Source: an uncultured Chthoniobacterales bacterium
GTDB taxonomy: Bacteria; Verrucomicrobiota; Verrucomicrobiia; Chthoniobacterales; CAKUMP01
Direction of reading: 5' to 3'
Length of the DNA: 5,365 nt
NCBI GenBank assembly: GCA_934667795.1
Contig: CAKUMP010000173.1
Location: forward strand, 1 to 5,365
In this document: positions 1-5,365 of the stretch, one piece after another
Numbering within the stretch: the first letter of the stretch is position 1
Layout: each line of letters opens with the position of its first letter
Translations under genes and position numbers: made by a program
The notes under the pieces: generated by a model
Seen by the model: the letters and a program-made list of their open reading frames with translations, nothing else
Told to the model about the DNA's origin: nothing
Database searches by the model: none

Positions 1-210
1 CAACAATTCCTCCGTCCTTCCTGCATATCCATCCCACAAACGATCCAGAACCACGCCCTCCGCCGGACGCGCTTCCAGCATTTCCTGATATCTCTCTAAC
101 GCGCGATCTTCCCCTTGTGCCCACAACACATTGCCTGCAATCTCCCCTCCCCATAAAAATCCCCCCACGATCCAAACCCCGATTACATGCCATGTTCGCT
201 TCCTCCTCAT
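1..210 (-). CDS. Partial exported protein, TPR-like start (5' end only)
   Basis: An open frame of 70 codons runs leftward from ATG at 210-208 and leaves the window without a stop. An in-frame TGA lies three codons upstream (219-217), so the start can only be this ATG or the GTG just before it. The N-terminus begins MRRKR, followed by a hydrophobic stretch (about residues 7-20, then a second apolar patch to about 30, LWA). This looks like a signal peptide with cleavage near residues 31-33, or a signal anchor. The mature part begins with an amphipathic segment, ALERYQEMLEARP, then LDRLWDGY. This resembles the first helix pair of a tetratricopeptide-type solenoid, as in many secreted TPR proteins of Planctomycetes and Verrucomicrobia. 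Only a weak GAG lies upstream as ribosome binding site. It follows the glycosyltransferase gene on the same strand and may be co-transcribed with it. The function is unknown, and the TPR assignment rests on one motif. Confidence 0.65.
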   Translation of the reverse strand, partial: MRRKRTWHVIGVWIVGGFLWGGEIAGNVLWAQGEDRALERYQEMLEARPAEGVVLDRLWDGYAGRTEELL

Positions 211-283
211 CACATCTCAAAATCTACTCGCATCCATTTCAATAGCAAGTGTTGGCATCCTTTCATACTTTCTAAATATCCAT
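211..283 (-). other. 73-base spacer between glycosyltransferase and edge gene
   Basis: This is the largest non-coding gap in the window. I see no hairpin followed by a T-run, so there is no visible terminator after the glycosyltransferase. A poor promoter-like pair exists on the minus strand (TTGCTA, 16 bases, TAGATT, around 248-221), but it is too weak to call. Read-through from the upstream gene is therefore as likely as a separate promoter. Confidence 0.5.
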
Positions 284-1492
284 TCATCCCTTCCCTCCAA
301 TTTGTGATTTCCATTGCTGATGAATCCGCTGATAATATTCCACTAAATGGGCAATATGACGTTTAGGTTGAAACTCTGCTTCCCAATGTTCTTTCGCCGC
401 TCGCCCCATCGTCAACAATCGTCTGGGATCCGTTAGCAGTTTCCCCACAACCTGAATAAAGCCTCGCTCATCATTAAATTTCACTAACTCTCCGGTCACG
501 CCCGGCTTCAACCACCCACGTACACCTTCCGAGTCAAATGCGACCACCGCTTTACCATGCGCCATCGCCTGAATGCCAGACAACCCGACCGGCTCATTCC
601 AGCGTGAAGGGAATACCACAAATTCCGCTTGGTGATATAATTCGCTTAACGCTTCATTTTCCACCTCTCCCAAAATCTGTACCCGATTCTGCAAATTTTT
701 TGCTTTAATCTGTTGCAGCAAACGTTCTTGTTGATCGCCCCCACCTGCAAAAACCAGATTCACGTCTTCCGGAAGATGCGGCATCGCTTTCAGCATCAAC
801 CACACTCCCTTATTTTTTACCAGGCCACCGGGATGCAAAATGATCCGTCTCGCCATCCGGTAATTCCGCTTTTTTACGACCGGTGCCGGCGCGTACAAAG
901 GGAAATATTCAATCTTGTCGCCGGACACCCCATTATGAATTAAATTTTCTCTCAATACCGGACTCGCAACCTGAATCCCATGCAGTCCACGCAATGCCGC
1001 TAGCCGCTCATTCACTCTCTGATAAGATTGCAGGTTTTTTATCGGGTTATACGATCCGCAATGGTTGACCCCATGCCGTAACAAACACCCTTTCCCATGA
1101 ACACGATGACATATCTTCCGAGGATAGGATCGCGTCATATCCCCACCCGAACAATAAAACTGATGATTATGGATAAAACGTACTGTTGGAAACCTTTCAC
1201 AAAGCCATTCCTGCAGTCGAAAATTTTCTGTCCCATGCAATTGTATCACATCCGGGAGAAAATCTTCGACGATGGCTTCCAGTCCATCCATTTCCTGTTC
1301 GGAAAATTTTGCCCCATACTCCAGGTAATCATACACGTACCCAATCCCTCGATATTGAGAAGCCGGTTTTCTTCCATGGACTAATGCAATTTCGACACCA
1401 AACTCCCGCAATCTGGAAGTGACGTCCAGGACATATTGGTTTCGTTCTCCCTGCACCGCGGCTGCGATTTTGTTAAAATATAACACTCTCAT
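284..1492 (-). CDS. GT4-family (GT-B fold) glycosyltransferase
   Basis: The 402-residue product has the usual length and layout of a retaining GT-B glycosyltransferase, which moves a sugar from a nucleotide donor to a glycan or lipid acceptor in the cytoplasm. The N-terminal acceptor domain (about 1-200) begins MRVLYFNK and contains DVIQLHGTEN (81-90). A Cys-rich segment has C114, C128, C136 and C145, a layout I associate with a GT4 subgroup bearing HD-x(n)-C...C...C motifs. The C-terminal donor domain has HPGGLVKNKGV (220-230, with the phosphate-binding G and K), FAGGG (34 residues on from R215), then SRWNEPVGLSGIQAMAHGK. In this last motif the first Glu of EX7E is E300, but the second is Gln (Q308, codon CAG). 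There are no membrane segments or signal peptide. The ATG overlaps the recN TGA as ATGA with no good Shine-Dalgarno, which suggests translational coupling. Donor and acceptor cannot be told; surface polysaccharide or protein glycosylation is the usual role. Confidence 0.92.
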   Translation of the reverse strand: MRVLYFNKIAAAVQGERNQYVLDVTSRLREFGVEIALVHGRKPASQYRGIGYVYDYLEYGAKFSEQEMDGLEAIVEDFLPDVIQLHGTENFRLQEWLCERFPTVRFIHNHQFYCSGGDMTRSYPRKICHRVHGKGCLLRHGVNHCGSYNPIKNLQSYQRVNERLAALRGLHGIQVASPVLRENLIHNGVSGDKIEYFPLYAPAPVVKKRNYRMARRIILHPGGLVKNKGVWLMLKAMPHLPEDVNLVFAGGGDQQERLLQQIKAKNLQNRVQILGEVENEALSELYHQAEFVVFPSRWNEPVGLSGIQAMAHGKAVVAFDSEGVRGWLKPGVTGELVKFNDERGFIQVVGKLLTDPRRLLTMGRAAKEHWEAEFQPKRHIAHLVEYYQRIHQQWKSQIGGKG

Positions 1493-3177
1493 ACGGAGAC
1501 TTTTTCAATTTTATTCCCACCCTCTTTTAATAATGCCCGTGCGTGATCCATAGCGGAAGGCGTTACGCCACCCAACATTCTTGCGATTTCTTCTACGCGG
1601 GCATCTCCTGCACATTCTTCCATCAACGAATGCGTACGATCTCCTTCCACCAGTTTTGCCACAACAAAATGACTGCCCGCCTGTGAGGCAACCTGCGGTA
1701 AATGCGTGATACAAAACACCTGGTGATTCCGCCCCAGCTCCCGCATTTTCCGTCCCACCGCATGTGCAATTTCGCCCCCCACGTTCGCATCAATTTCATC
1801 AAATACCAGCACAGGTACAGAATCCTGTTCCGCCAACGCCGTTTTCAATGCCAGCATGACACGAGAAATTTCTCCACTGGACGCAATTTGTCGCAAGGGT
1901 AAATTCGGCTCGCCCGGGTTAGGACCAAATACAAATTCCACCCGCTCCATCCCACCGGCCCAAAGGTCTTCCAGTTCCTGCAACTCCACGTGAAATTCCG
2001 CCTGACGAAACCCCAGGTCACTCAAATGTTTTTTTACTTCTTGTGACAATGCTGGCGCCGCTCCCAAACGCAGTTCTCTTAATTTTTTCCCCTCTTCCAG
2101 TAATTTTTTTCGTTCCTGCTGCACCGTGATTTCCAGCTGCGCCAGCGCATCGCCTCTTCCTTCAATTTTTTGCAACCGGGTTTCTGCCTGCTCTGCAAAA
2201 CGTAAAACATCTCCTAATGTCGGTCCATATTTACGCTTGAGCGACTGCAGCAGGTTCATCTGTTCTTCCAGTTTTTTTAATGTTTGTTCATCCAGATCCA
2301 CTTCCTCTACATACCCACGCAGGAAGCGAGCGACTTCTTCCAGTTCCACCACAATCCCGCGATGCGCCTGTACGGTGTCCTCAAGTCCCGGATCCAGTTT
2401 CTCCATTTCCTGCAACAGCCGTTGCGTTTCTCCCAGTCGAAATAAAACAGCATCCTCTGCTCCTTCCAGATTCTGTTCCACTTTTTGCGCCAGTTCCATC
2501 AAATGTCGCCCATGAGAAGCTTTTACATATTCCGCCTCCATCTGCTCTTCTTCATCCTCACGCTCAAATCCCGCCCCCCGGATTTCCTCAACCTGAAAAC
2601 GCAGCAATTCCACTTCCTGCCCGGAAGCTTCTTCCTCCTGTTCCAGCAAGTCGTACTCTTCTTTTACCCTCTGCCAGATTTTCAATTGCTCCCGAAATTT
2701 CCGGTACTGCTCCTGCGCATGTCCATACGCATCCAATACGCGCATCTGCGCTTCCTGACTAAACAACGACTGGTGATCATGCGGCCCGTGCAAATCCAGC
2801 CACCGATTCCCTAACTCTCGCAAAACGGCCAGAGTCGTGGGTGAGCCGTTGACAAACTGCCGGTTTTGTCCCGATGCAGACAACGTCCTTCGAATAATCA
2901 ACGCATCTTCTTCACAAGGATCGACCCCACTGTCCATCAAGAGCTGGTTCGTTTTTTCCCGATCTCTTACCTGCAAAATGGCTTCCACCATGCACTGTTC
3001 GGCGCCCGTCCGAATGATTCCGCGATCCGCACGCTCCCCCAGCAACAATTTTAATGCCCCTAATATTACGGATTTCCCCGCACCTGTCTCACCGGTGACC
3101 GCAATAAACCCGGCACTCGGTGACCACTCCAACCGTTCCACTAACGCAAGATTTTGAATTCGTAATATTGTTAACAT
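1489..3177 (-). CDS. recN: DNA repair ATPase RecN
   Basis: RecN is an SMC-like ATPase that acts at DNA double-strand breaks, supporting recombinational repair with RecA. At 562 residues it matches the family (about 550-570). Visible in order are MLTILRIQNLALVERLEW, the typical N-terminus, and Walker A GETGAGKS (29-36). LHGPHDHQSL (129-138) is the RecN counterpart of LHGQHEHQ. A long Glu/Lys/Gln-rich coiled-coil region spans about 155-380. The ABC signature is ASSGEISRVMLALK (S433-G435-E436), Walker B is VLVFDEID (catalytic E461), the D-loop side is DANVGGE (463-469), and the H-loop is CITHLPQVAS (H492). The signature is SSGE rather than the common SGGE, a variant I believe occurs in PVC bacteria. 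All catalytic residues are present, so it should be active. ATG at 3177 matches the family start and has AGGGG eight bases upstream. Its stop overlaps the glycosyltransferase start. I recognised no LexA box upstream. Confidence 0.97.
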   Translation of the reverse strand: MLTILRIQNLALVERLEWSPSAGFIAVTGETGAGKSVILGALKLLLGERADRGIIRTGAEQCMVEAILQVRDREKTNQLLMDSGVDPCEEDALIIRRTLSASGQNRQFVNGSPTTLAVLRELGNRWLDLHGPHDHQSLFSQEAQMRVLDAYGHAQEQYRKFREQLKIWQRVKEEYDLLEQEEEASGQEVELLRFQVEEIRGAGFEREDEEEQMEAEYVKASHGRHLMELAQKVEQNLEGAEDAVLFRLGETQRLLQEMEKLDPGLEDTVQAHRGIVVELEEVARFLRGYVEEVDLDEQTLKKLEEQMNLLQSLKRKYGPTLGDVLRFAEQAETRLQKIEGRGDALAQLEITVQQERKKLLEEGKKLRELRLGAAPALSQEVKKHLSDLGFRQAEFHVELQELEDLWAGGMERVEFVFGPNPGEPNLPLRQIASSGEISRVMLALKTALAEQDSVPVLVFDEIDANVGGEIAHAVGRKMRELGRNHQVFCITHLPQVASQAGSHFVVAKLVEGDRTHSLMEECAGDARVEEIARMLGGVTPSAMDHARALLKEGGNKIEKVSV

Positions 3178-3227
3178 TGCCCGTTCCCCTGAATGATGTA
3201 TCTTTAATGCCTAAAACTACCAATTTC
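3178..3227. promoter_or_regulatory. Divergent intergenic region, recN / hydrolase
   Basis: Fifty bases separate the recN start (3177, minus) from the preferred hydrolase start (3228, plus), or 29 bases if the ATG at 3207 is used. Both leftward and rightward transcription must begin in or next to this gap, so at least one promoter overlaps the opposite gene's start. I could not find a good -35/-10 pair for either direction. On the minus strand, TTGAGT, 16 bases, TAGTTT (roughly 3243-3216) is only a weak candidate for recN. The short TTC-N4-GAA symmetry at 3184-3193 coincides with the recN ribosome site and is not a recognised operator. Confidence 0.45.
3186..3190 (-). promoter_or_regulatory. 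Ribosome binding site of recN
   Basis: On the minus strand AGGGG (extended AGGGGA, 3185-3190) ends eight bases before the recN ATG. It is the only convincing Shine-Dalgarno sequence in the window and supports ATG 3177 as the start. It lies inside the short divergent gap to the hydrolase gene. Confidence 0.55.
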
Positions 3228-4028
3228 ATGACGGAACTCAAGATTACATTCCTAGGAACTGGCACATCACAGGGAATTCCTCTGATCGCCTGCGATTGCC
3301 CGGTTTGCCTGTCCAGCGATCCGCGCGATCAACGCTCTCGTGCCTCGCTGCTGGTCGAATCCCCCGATACGGCCTGGGTGATCGATACCGGACCCGACTT
3401 CCGTTCCCAGTGCCTTCGCGAAAAAACTGTCTGGCTCGACGCCGCCATTTATACCCATAGCCACACCGATCATATTATGGGGTTCGATGACCTCCGGCAG
3501 TTTTGTCACCTCCGTCCAGAAGGCTCAATCCCGGTTTACGCAACCCCGGATGTTCTGAAAGATCTGGCCCGGGTTTTCGAATTTGCCTTCAATGGAAAAA
3601 ACCATTTCCCCGGCTATGTGATTCCCGACCCCCATACGATCGATAGCCCATTTACTCTGGGAAAAATAGATCTCACGCCATTTCAATACCCGCATGGGCG
3701 TACCGAAGTGACGGGCTTTCTTCACACCTACCAAGGAGAAAAATTGTTTGCATATGTGACCGATTGCAAGACGATTCCCGAGCAGCACCACCCACTGCTG
3801 CACAAGGTCGATACACTGATCATTGATGCGTTGCGTGACCGCCCCCATCCGACCCACCTCAGTATTTCGGAGGCACTTGATCTCGTGGAAAAACTCCAGC
3901 CCCGGCAAACTTTTTTCACGCACATCTGCCATGAAGTCCCCCATCAGCAAACGCAGGAAAAAATGCCGGAAAATGTTTTTCTTGCGTATGATGGTTTGAA
4001 ACTGACATTCCCGCTCCCATCTAATTAA
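3228..4028 (+). CDS. PhnP-like MBL-fold metal-dependent hydrolase
   Basis: With the ATG at 3228 the product is 266 residues, starting MTELKITFLGTGTSQGIP, the standard opening of this COG1235/PhnP-like family. The frame stays open upstream to ATG 3207 and GTG 3120, but those add residues that family members lack, and the GTG lies inside recN; no Shine-Dalgarno decides the start. Metal-binding features are CDCPVC (22-27, Cys residues that in PhnP help bind a structural zinc), THSHTDH (76-82, the HxHxDH di-metal motif), PHG (H156), VTDCK (D179) and FFTHICHE (H232, H235). Members are cytoplasmic zinc or manganese phosphoesterases; PhnP cleaves cyclic ribose phosphates, but there are no phn genes here and the true substrate is unknown. 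It diverges from recN, and the next gene follows after 16 bases, suggesting an operon. There is no signal peptide. All expected ligands are present. Confidence 0.9.
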   Translation: MTELKITFLGTGTSQGIPLIACDCPVCLSSDPRDQRSRASLLVESPDTAWVIDTGPDFRSQCLREKTVWLDAAIYTHSHTDHIMGFDDLRQFCHLRPEGSIPVYATPDVLKDLARVFEFAFNGKNHFPGYVIPDPHTIDSPFTLGKIDLTPFQYPHGRTEVTGFLHTYQGEKLFAYVTDCKTIPEQHHPLLHKVDTLIIDALRDRPHPTHLSISEALDLVEKLQPRQTFFTHICHEVPHQQTQEKMPENVFLAYDGLKLTFPLPSN

Positions 4029-4044
4029 CCCCTCCCGACTGCCC

Positions 4045-5365
4045 ATGCCCGTTTTTTCACTTATTTTTATTCCTTTTGCGCTGTTACTGGCCGTTTTTTC
4101 TTCTGCTTCCTTACATGCCGATTCGACTCGAAATAAAGATGCTCAAGCAACGTTAGTTGTTTATAATAAACGAGATATCCTCTCGGAGTCTACCGCAAGG
4201 CTTTATGCGCTCCAGCGTGATATCCCACAGGATCAGATTTTTGCGCTGGATTGCCCGACCGATGAAGAAATTTCCCGTTCTACATACCTGGAAAGTATCG
4301 AGCTCCCACTCCGCCGAAAATTCCAGGAAGCCGGCTGGTGGAAAATTGCCAGTGGCCCGAACGGAACGCTGGTGGCAAAAGAAAATAAAATCCGTTTCAT
4401 GGTTCTGATGAGTGGCATTCCTCTGAAAATTGCGCCTCCTCCCCCACCACAGCTTCCTCCCAATCCCGACGGCTCCGCGCAACACCCCCCTCCCACGCCC
4501 CCAATGAAACGCACCGAAGCATCTGTCGATTCCGAATTGGCAATCCTCGGAATTACCGGTGCGCCACTCGAAGGCCCCATTCACAATCCTTATTATAAGA
4601 GTTTCCGTTCCATTCACGATGCAGATGTTCCAGTCCTGATCCTGGTCTGCCGGCTGGATTCTCCCGATCCGGAAATTACAACACGCATGATTCTCGATCC
4701 TCTGGAAGTCGAAAAAGAGGGGCTTTATGGCGCGGTTTATATTGATTCCCGCAGAATCCATTCCGGTGGATACGTGGCCGGAGATAACTGGCTCCGCGCT
4801 GCTGCAGAAAATGCAAGACAGGCCGGAATGCCTGTCATTTTTGATTCCGCCCCCGCAACACTTCCGGCACATTTTCCGATGCGCGATGCCGCTATTTATT
4901 TAGGCTGGTACAGCGAACATGCAAACGGCCCATTTCTCAATCCCGATTTTCAATTCAAAAAAGGGGCTGTTGCGGTGCATATCCATTCTTACAGCGCGCA
5001 TACACTCAAAACAAAAGAACACCGATGGGTAGGACCTCTTTTATCCAAAGGAGCTTCTGCGACTTTGGGAAATGTCTATGAACCCTACCTCGAACTCACT
5101 CCCCATCTGGATATTTTCTTCAATCGCCTCGCTTCCGGAATGACGGTTGCCGAAGCCGCTTACGCTTCCATGAAAGGCCTTTCCTGGATGACAGTGGTCC
5201 TTTCCGATCCGCTTTATCGTCCTTTCGCGGTACAAAATGATCTGGCAAACCTCTCGCCACCCACTCCTGAAAATAAAAAATGGGCAGACTTTCGCTCCGC
5301 TGCGATTCAACGCTTAAGCCAGAAAGAAGAAGCTTCCCAAAAAATAATCTCCCTCGCACAACAAT
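4045..5365 (+). CDS. Exported TIGR03790-family protein (3' end cut off)
   Basis: An open frame of 440 codons starts at ATG 4045 and leaves the window without a stop. Residues 1-25 are a hydrophobic export signal ending SLHA, though without positive charges at the start; no Shine-Dalgarno precedes it. Family blocks follow: LVVYNKRD (37-44), CPTDEEISRSTY (70-81), IRFMVLMSGIPLKI (116-129), ASVDSELAIL (159-168), LVCRLDSP (200-207), GLYGAVYID (226-234), GYVAGDNWLRAA (242-253), AIYLGWYSEH (283-292), AVHIHSYSAHTL (about 311-321), LGNVYEPYLELTPHLD (341-356), LSWMTVVLSDPLYRPF (379-394). I recognise this as TIGR03790, an uncharacterised family seen in genomes with PEP-CTERM/exosortase. A proline-rich stretch (131-153) interrupts the N-terminal half. 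After residue 394 a charged, helical tail begins, probably a C-terminal repeat extension as in some verrucomicrobial members. It probably shares a transcript with the hydrolase 16 bases upstream. Location is periplasm or outside; activity is unknown. Confidence 0.88.
   Translation, partial: MPVFSLIFIPFALLLAVFSSASLHADSTRNKDAQATLVVYNKRDILSESTARLYALQRDIPQDQIFALDCPTDEEISRSTYLESIELPLRRKFQEAGWWKIASGPNGTLVAKENKIRFMVLMSGIPLKIAPPPPPQLPPNPDGSAQHPPPTPPMKRTEASVDSELAILGITGAPLEGPIHNPYYKSFRSIHDADVPVLILVCRLDSPDPEITTRMILDPLEVEKEGLYGAVYIDSRRIHSGGYVAGDNWLRAAAENARQAGMPVIFDSAPATLPAHFPMRDAAIYLGWYSEHANGPFLNPDFQFKKGAVAVHIHSYSAHTLKTKEHRWVGPLLSKGASATLGNVYEPYLELTPHLDIFFNRLASGMTVAEAAYASMKGLSWMTVVLSDPLYRPFAVQNDLANLSPPTPENKKWADFRSAAIQRLSQKEEASQKIISLAQQ
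4435..4503 (+). repeat. Proline-rich, C-rich insert in the TIGR03790 gene
   Basis: Codons 131-153 encode 13 prolines in 23 residues (PPPPPQLPPNP, then HPPPTPP), giving a strongly C-rich plus strand. It sits between the conserved blocks GIPLKI and ASVDSELAIL, so it is probably a flexible surface loop rather than part of the fold. It is low-complexity, not a tandem repeat with a fixed unit. Confidence 0.7.

Noticed and set aside
211..283. Terminator or promoter between the glycosyltransferase and the left-edge gene
   Set aside because: I found no stem-loop with a T-run, and the best -35/-10 pair matches consensus poorly.
2280..2762. 160-codon open frame on the plus strand
   Set aside because: It is antisense to the RecN coiled-coil region. 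Its Pro/Leu/Ser-rich composition is what Glu/Gln/Lys-rich codons give when read backwards.
3183..3194. GTTC-N4-GAAT symmetry as an SOS/LexA box for recN
   Set aside because: The half-sites are imperfect and in the opposite order to the Gram-positive box, the spacing does not fit the TGTTC-N7-GAACA type I recall for Verrucomicrobia, and it overlaps the recN ribosome binding site.
3120..3227. N-terminal extension of the hydrolase to GTG 3120 or ATG 3207
   Set aside because: The family normally begins just before the ITFLGTGTSQG block. The GTG lies within recN, and neither upstream start has a ribosome binding site. ATG 3207 cannot be fully excluded.
3228..4028. Naming the hydrolase phnP
   Set aside because: The fold and CxC-x2-C motif agree, but no phosphonate-degradation genes are nearby and the family is functionally broad.
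3525..4046. 173-codon open frame on the minus strand
   Set aside because: It is antisense to the MBL-fold hydrolase, whose metal motifs are all on the plus strand. No domain is recognisable in the antisense product.
4153..4872. 239-codon open frame on the minus strand
   Set aside because: It lies wholly opposite the TIGR03790 gene, whose plus-strand translation has many recognisable family blocks. The antisense product is Cys/Trp/Gly-rich with no recognisable domain.

Overview
This 5.4 kb window reads as ordinary, gene-dense bacterial chromosome with five protein-coding genes, two of them cut by the window edges. I saw no RNA genes, CRISPR array, insertion sequence or phage genes. The gene mix points to the PVC group, most likely Verrucomicrobiota. 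The main evidence is a protein of the uncharacterised TIGR03790 family, which is scattered among Verrucomicrobia, Planctomycetes, Acidobacteria and some Proteobacteria and cyanobacteria and is linked to PEP-CTERM/exosortase genomes. The RecN variant motifs (SSGEISR, DEIDANVGGE) and the mostly weak or absent Shine-Dalgarno sequences fit this. The assignment is inference from family knowledge, not a database result.

Layout: the left half is a minus-strand cluster, in transcription order recN (3177-1489), a GT4-type glycosyltransferase (1492-284, overlapping the recN stop by four bases as ATGA), a 73-base spacer, and the 5' part of a gene for a secreted or membrane-anchored protein with a TPR-like start (210-1, running off the left edge). 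The right half is a plus-strand pair: a PhnP-like metallo-beta-lactamase-fold hydrolase (about 3228-4028) and, 16 bases later, an exported TIGR03790 protein (4045 to beyond the right edge). The two clusters diverge from a gap of only about 50 bases, so their promoters must overlap each other or the coding starts.

Roles: RecN is an SMC-like ATPase of double-strand-break repair. The hydrolase is probably a zinc phosphoesterase of unknown substrate. The glycosyltransferase probably works on a cell-surface or exported glycan. The two edge genes encode exported proteins of unknown function. No shared pathway is evident, and I do not see a defence system or other obvious new multi-gene system. The most interesting item is the TIGR03790 protein. 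Its C-terminal half is laid out like a gingipain/caspase-type (clan CD) domain whose catalytic His and Cys positions appear replaced, and it carries a proline-rich insertion. The glycosyltransferase also has Gln in place of the second Glu of its EX7E motif.
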